This document shows, in pieces, positions 63,101-64,000 of a stretch of DNA of 64,000 nucleotides. A program made the translations under genes and the position numbers. Source of the DNA: Archangium sp. (GTDB lineage Bacteria; Myxococcota; Myxococcia; Myxococcales; Myxococcaceae); the NCBI GenBank assembly GCA_030681645.1, contig JAUXRX010000048.1, positions 38,235 through 102,234 of the forward strand, in the 5' to 3' direction. Positions within the stretch are counted from its first letter, which is position 1; each line of letters starts with the position of its first letter. The notes under the pieces were generated by a model. That model saw nothing but the letters and a program-made list of their open reading frames with translations, did no database searches and had not been told where the DNA came from.

Positions 63101-64000
63101 GCTCGTCACCCAGGCGGACGCGGTCACTCCAAGGTCGGCGCCATGACCTGTTTCGTACGCGTCAATCAGCCAGGCCTGGGCCTTGAGGGGGCCGCAGTTG
63201 CCCTGGAGCTCCCGTTTCACGGGAACAGGCGTGCGGAACAGGTAGCGCGTTCCATCGGTCTGCGTCAGTACGAACGCTTCGGCACCGCCCGACTCGTATC
63301 TGCGGAGCGTCGCGCCATGGAGACCGTCCGTCTTCGTGCAGGTGGATCCCGTGCTCGGGCTGACCGCAGGCCAGGTGCACTCGGGGAAGCCGTAGGCCTG
63401 TCCGTCAATGATCGCCGTGTAGCGGACGGCGCTCGCCCCGGTGATCGACTCTTCCTGCAGCGTCATCTCGAAGTTGTGCGACCAGCCCACGCCGAGCGCG
63501 CCTGCGGTGTTGAGCATGTTGTTGTAGTTGCGCCGGAAACCAAGCGCCCCATCCATCAGGGGCACCTCGAAGTCCGAGTGGCTGAACGCGACGTTGAGGG
63601 TGCTGAGGTTGACCCCGGCCACGGCGGGTTGCTGCCAGACCTTCCGATTGTGGGCCGCGTACTGAGACTTCAGGAAGCCGGTTCGCCAGCAGTTACGATC
63701 TCCTTCGATGTCTGTGCAGACGACGGCGGCCTTGTTCTGGGTCGCGCCAGGCAAATTCCCGTTTTCGGGTGGCACCACGGCCCTGAGCACGCTGCTTCCA
63801 TCACGCTCTGGATTGGTGTCCTCGTAGATTCCGTCAGGGGTGCAGACTGCGCCGCCAGTCCCGCCGCCAGTCCCGCCGCCAGTTCCGCCGCCAGTTCCGC
63901 CGCCAGTTCCGCCGCCAGTTCCGCCGCCAGTTCCGCCGCCAGTTCCGCCGCCAGTTCCGCCGCCAGTTCCGCCGCCAGTTCCGCCGCCAGTTCCGCCGCC
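57179..64000 (-). CDS. Rhs/YD-repeat polymorphic toxin with WHH nuclease tip (5' end outside window)
   Basis: At least 2,270 residues are visible; the frame runs open through the Gly/Thr linker and past the window end. An N-terminal domain with GFRRNYNNMLNTAGALGVGW precedes many YD repeats (YSYDPNGRLLLI, YDADGR-like units). The core ends near SPARFTDPDGRQ (about 58300). A variable C-terminal tip of about 375 residues follows, with a Gly/Ala-rich hydrophobic part and a final WHH motif (TWHHLDD, codons at 57307-57315) plus MQLV and H-GHWGG. That is the HNH/endonuclease VII WHH family. The tip is probably released as a DNase that kills competitors. Confidence 0.9.
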   Translation of the reverse strand, partial: GGGTGGGTGGGTGGGTGGGTGGGTGGGTGGGTGGGTGGGTGGGTGGGTGGAVCTPDGIYEDTNPERDGSSVLRAVVPPENGNLPGATQNKAAVVCTDIEGDRNCWRTGFLKSQYAAHNRKVWQQPAVAGVNLSTLNVAFSHSDFEVPLMDGALGFRRNYNNMLNTAGALGVGWSHNFEMTLQEESITGASAVRYTAIIDGQAYGFPECTWPAVSPSTGSTCTKTDGLHGATLRRYESGGAEAFVLTQTDGTRYLFRTPVPVKRELQGNCGPLKAQAWLIDAYETGHGADLGVTASAWVTSAPGANWITVKYVPGTIRVDEVTRVGSKLQLAFAYQPFAPANPTHERGGLQQLQRVTLQDVSTTVAGVVFPSNLYRVDFKQDDRHNLTKATVTATALTAAVPFGWKYTYPTNEKNQALMNELERADFFTGPATDELNQSTVKYARPTSSTIPPPYPWLKEGETVSEATRPGQSGKPISLTWTGATRVLGWPDGTSSQILLNPDGALLSSTRGTSKLTMTWDPQDGPKGLIPNSPAQDATSVKLQTLFDVRQRPTGFELGGAHPQAIATAQPTLPQTAVTTISSIDERFGIPLQTKLHRAGGDVTIATAVSPTGDVESITIGPYSVLSGAVYDANGTLQSWTDEYGRNVTATDPHPLFGLPRKLTYTLPGATTGLSGFERQLEYDEVGRLKSSSTLANGLTWHLETTQLDSVGRPLSLRSGVGHGSAPATEYSYDYQPRAGGLRIIEECPATNGKVTTEIEDGLPLSRETTVSAGSASSAAVTQSEEWKYDGGLLVEFVDVRGKTHLPSYTPGEAFLTGVKTGAITEQQVTPDKEGRPISGRDAFGAANAAIVDAVGRKVGSNFTRGQTSYRELDVTGAPVKIHDGPRTVNTSVDAWGNINHITGGNGLDIQVTYDAAKRLKSRTTDLGLTEEYDYNDALGRVTEIRRHNGNQWVVIRRAYSDNFDHNNPAPGITTIVEEKAFTGIDPHTEVRTTTIDARGLLLSSTEDVTGQTASQTTRYSYDPNGRLLLIQWPDARTTQFSYDAAGRLETRIDEEGKQTAYTYEGDRLKTVDSPHADSLVTLEYDDSGRLKKRTEKRASGQPDAVTNYAYLPNGVIQTTDAVGNVSQRTLLGSGQVAHETVTLTSGTFEVDRTWEGNALKQEVRTEGSWSATSVFDYSARGRLERSFESFSAPGRSWTATDSHVWAGNRNTITHTWTMGTLPAGLDPLLTPNVDVIQDVIDVDALGLPVRHERGALIDQFVNDAEGRQVQQHPSNSAMSLLKYGSDGRLESLVFGPDPETTLWKYDPRGRVRRIEAPDGVTELALDGRGLELSRTYRGFTTSATWDDEGNPKTRTVGTSETRFKYGPQGELLSTTLPDSTVWSYEYDALARLKKVTPPAGPLLEQFWDYDALGRVKSHVDGAKTWTTLWSDGVGATSLPDGMGTLTTLSDSRGRVLSVSASGGATPSVATYSSFYDGLDTLRFAHEAAAPGASRGSASSTYARDASLRLTGVARNGDRVTYGFDGASARVQSRTHAGVTVTSGYDPNNRLSSLTGPWGTTSVGWEGGGQRLSFLADLDLLVTEGFCYNTEGRVATIRSSTDCVNGPVVRSYQYDGRGNPIVESDGILERRFDYDANDRLIASQEWSSASTAWSLHADGSRAGEKQFPPGTWPVSFTQAGHTMERQYDYDGLTGALSSVVDVTAPSTPVTVAHWGYDGAGRVTSRTVSGVSTAPTWDAFSRMTSAGGLVFEYDQMGMRRSAIGVGLPARQFTYVGESLVAENGVPHVGVGPYAVAQGDVRFAHDALGSVINQVSATASSSATFSVLGKQSGGPQLTSVGFTGYLEEPVAGAKYAKQRWADDEFGIFLSRDSIGADSYLSSPNALGPWSYANLSPARFTDPDGRQVPDDAFVAVQNMQYCQQRHGADAPVVELCMQALARPVACSPETCSKPERFFNSAIGSTSTMVRGPLNAYVYFGGSALKGFSGGMLPIWQWDDSWSPYLITYDEEARKNSALTGAVRQTITQGPSITAAKAIEGTINGIAQPIVAGFEACTSTSVMAPEACGAAAPRAAIAAWGGYGLSRSLAGLGSGLTGIGGPPSLSGLSGETLATTAIGIPSLESQGAVVAAMTVTSGFGSFGECDWLDDLEETELLGNTPPKLVAGLEDFPDWTPVRNGRGINFATSPYLYKGAGQKAIVRIQYSGSRDADFGLANVKANIGNTQTPPTGYTWHHLDDYNPITNEGTMQLVLTAAHKAWGHWGGVEQFQRANCQRYK
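63851..64000. repeat. 12-bp tandem repeat encoding a Gly/Thr linker
   Basis: About twelve copies of CCAGTTCCGCCG (with two CCAGTCCCGCCG variants first) run to the window edge. On the minus strand each copy encodes G-T-G-G within the Rhs reading frame. The repeat continues beyond the window. Confidence 0.9.

Noticed and set aside
63851..64000. Possible CRISPR-like array
   Set aside because: Repeats are 12 bases, contiguous and in frame with a coding gene; no spacers.

Overview
The window reads as chromosomal DNA of a predatory or soil myxobacterium (Myxococcota). The DNA is GC-rich with strong G/C third positions. Lineage-typical families include a C-terminal tail of the MYXO-CTERM type, a TIGR02996 repeat-companion domain, a DUF1592/DUF1552 pair, PEGA-domain proteins, many TPR proteins and lipoproteins, and an Rhs toxin with a Gly/Thr-rich linker. 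There is no rRNA operon and no CRISPR array. Family calls are read from sequence by eye; no database search was possible.

Region 1 (1-20.3 kb, + strand) is a large non-flagellar type III secretion (T3SS) cluster with a strongly flagellum-like composition and order: sctI, sctJ (FliF-like), a FliG-like protein, sctL (FliH), sctN (FliI), sctO (FliJ), sctP (FliK), sctQ (FliM/FliN), a FliO-like protein, sctR, sctS, sctT, sctU (FlhB), a GNAT acetyltransferase, a stand-alone FlhB C-terminal domain (FlhX-like), and finally sctV (FlhA). No secretin, SctD, canonical needle gene, hook, rod, flagellin or Mot gene is visible. Two Gly/Ala-rich proteins (98-640 and 16104-16772) end in about 37 residues resembling the C-terminal helix of needle subunits. 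Both carry the same octamer, TGCGATAA, upstream. The cluster also encodes a FliA-type sigma factor and, just before it, a protein with a FlgM-like tail. I propose a sigma28/anti-sigma circuit controlling late filament-like substrates, each served by TPR chaperones. M. xanthus is known to have an atypical T3SS-like apparatus involved in contact-dependent prey killing, and this looks like the same broad class.

Region 2 (20.3-41.4 kb) holds a double-FHA protein and a TPR lipoprotein (convergent with sctV), a small outer-membrane protein, and a membrane module of RDD, SpoIIM, zinc-ribbon/DUF4190, DUF58, MoxR, DUF4350, DUF4129 and B-box proteins. It continues with rho behind a C-rich repetitive leader, a MYXO-CTERM-like protein, a TIGR02996 protein, SppA fused to a beta-barrel-like domain, an unknown protein and two PEGA proteins.

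Region 3 (41.5-54.7 kb) holds a type II topoisomerase pair (parC/parE-like), an unknown large protein, a small outer-membrane protein, the DUF1552 and DUF1592 (c-type haem) genes, six tRNAs (Pro, Arg, His, Arg, Lys, Leu), a divergent Lgt-like enzyme starting 3 nt after a tRNA, and a propeller-like repeat lipoprotein.

Region 4 (54.7-64 kb) is an Rhs polymorphic-toxin locus on the minus strand. An Rhs protein of over 2,200 residues, whose 5' end lies outside the window, ends in a WHH-type HNH nuclease tip. An ATGA-coupled putative immunity gene follows. Beyond it is an AT-richer graveyard with a transposase remnant, an orphan toxin tail carrying a deaminase-like PCxxC motif, its overlapping putative immunity gene, another small unknown gene and scattered IS-like repeats. 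GC-rich interrupted-palindrome repeats are dispersed at five gene boundaries.
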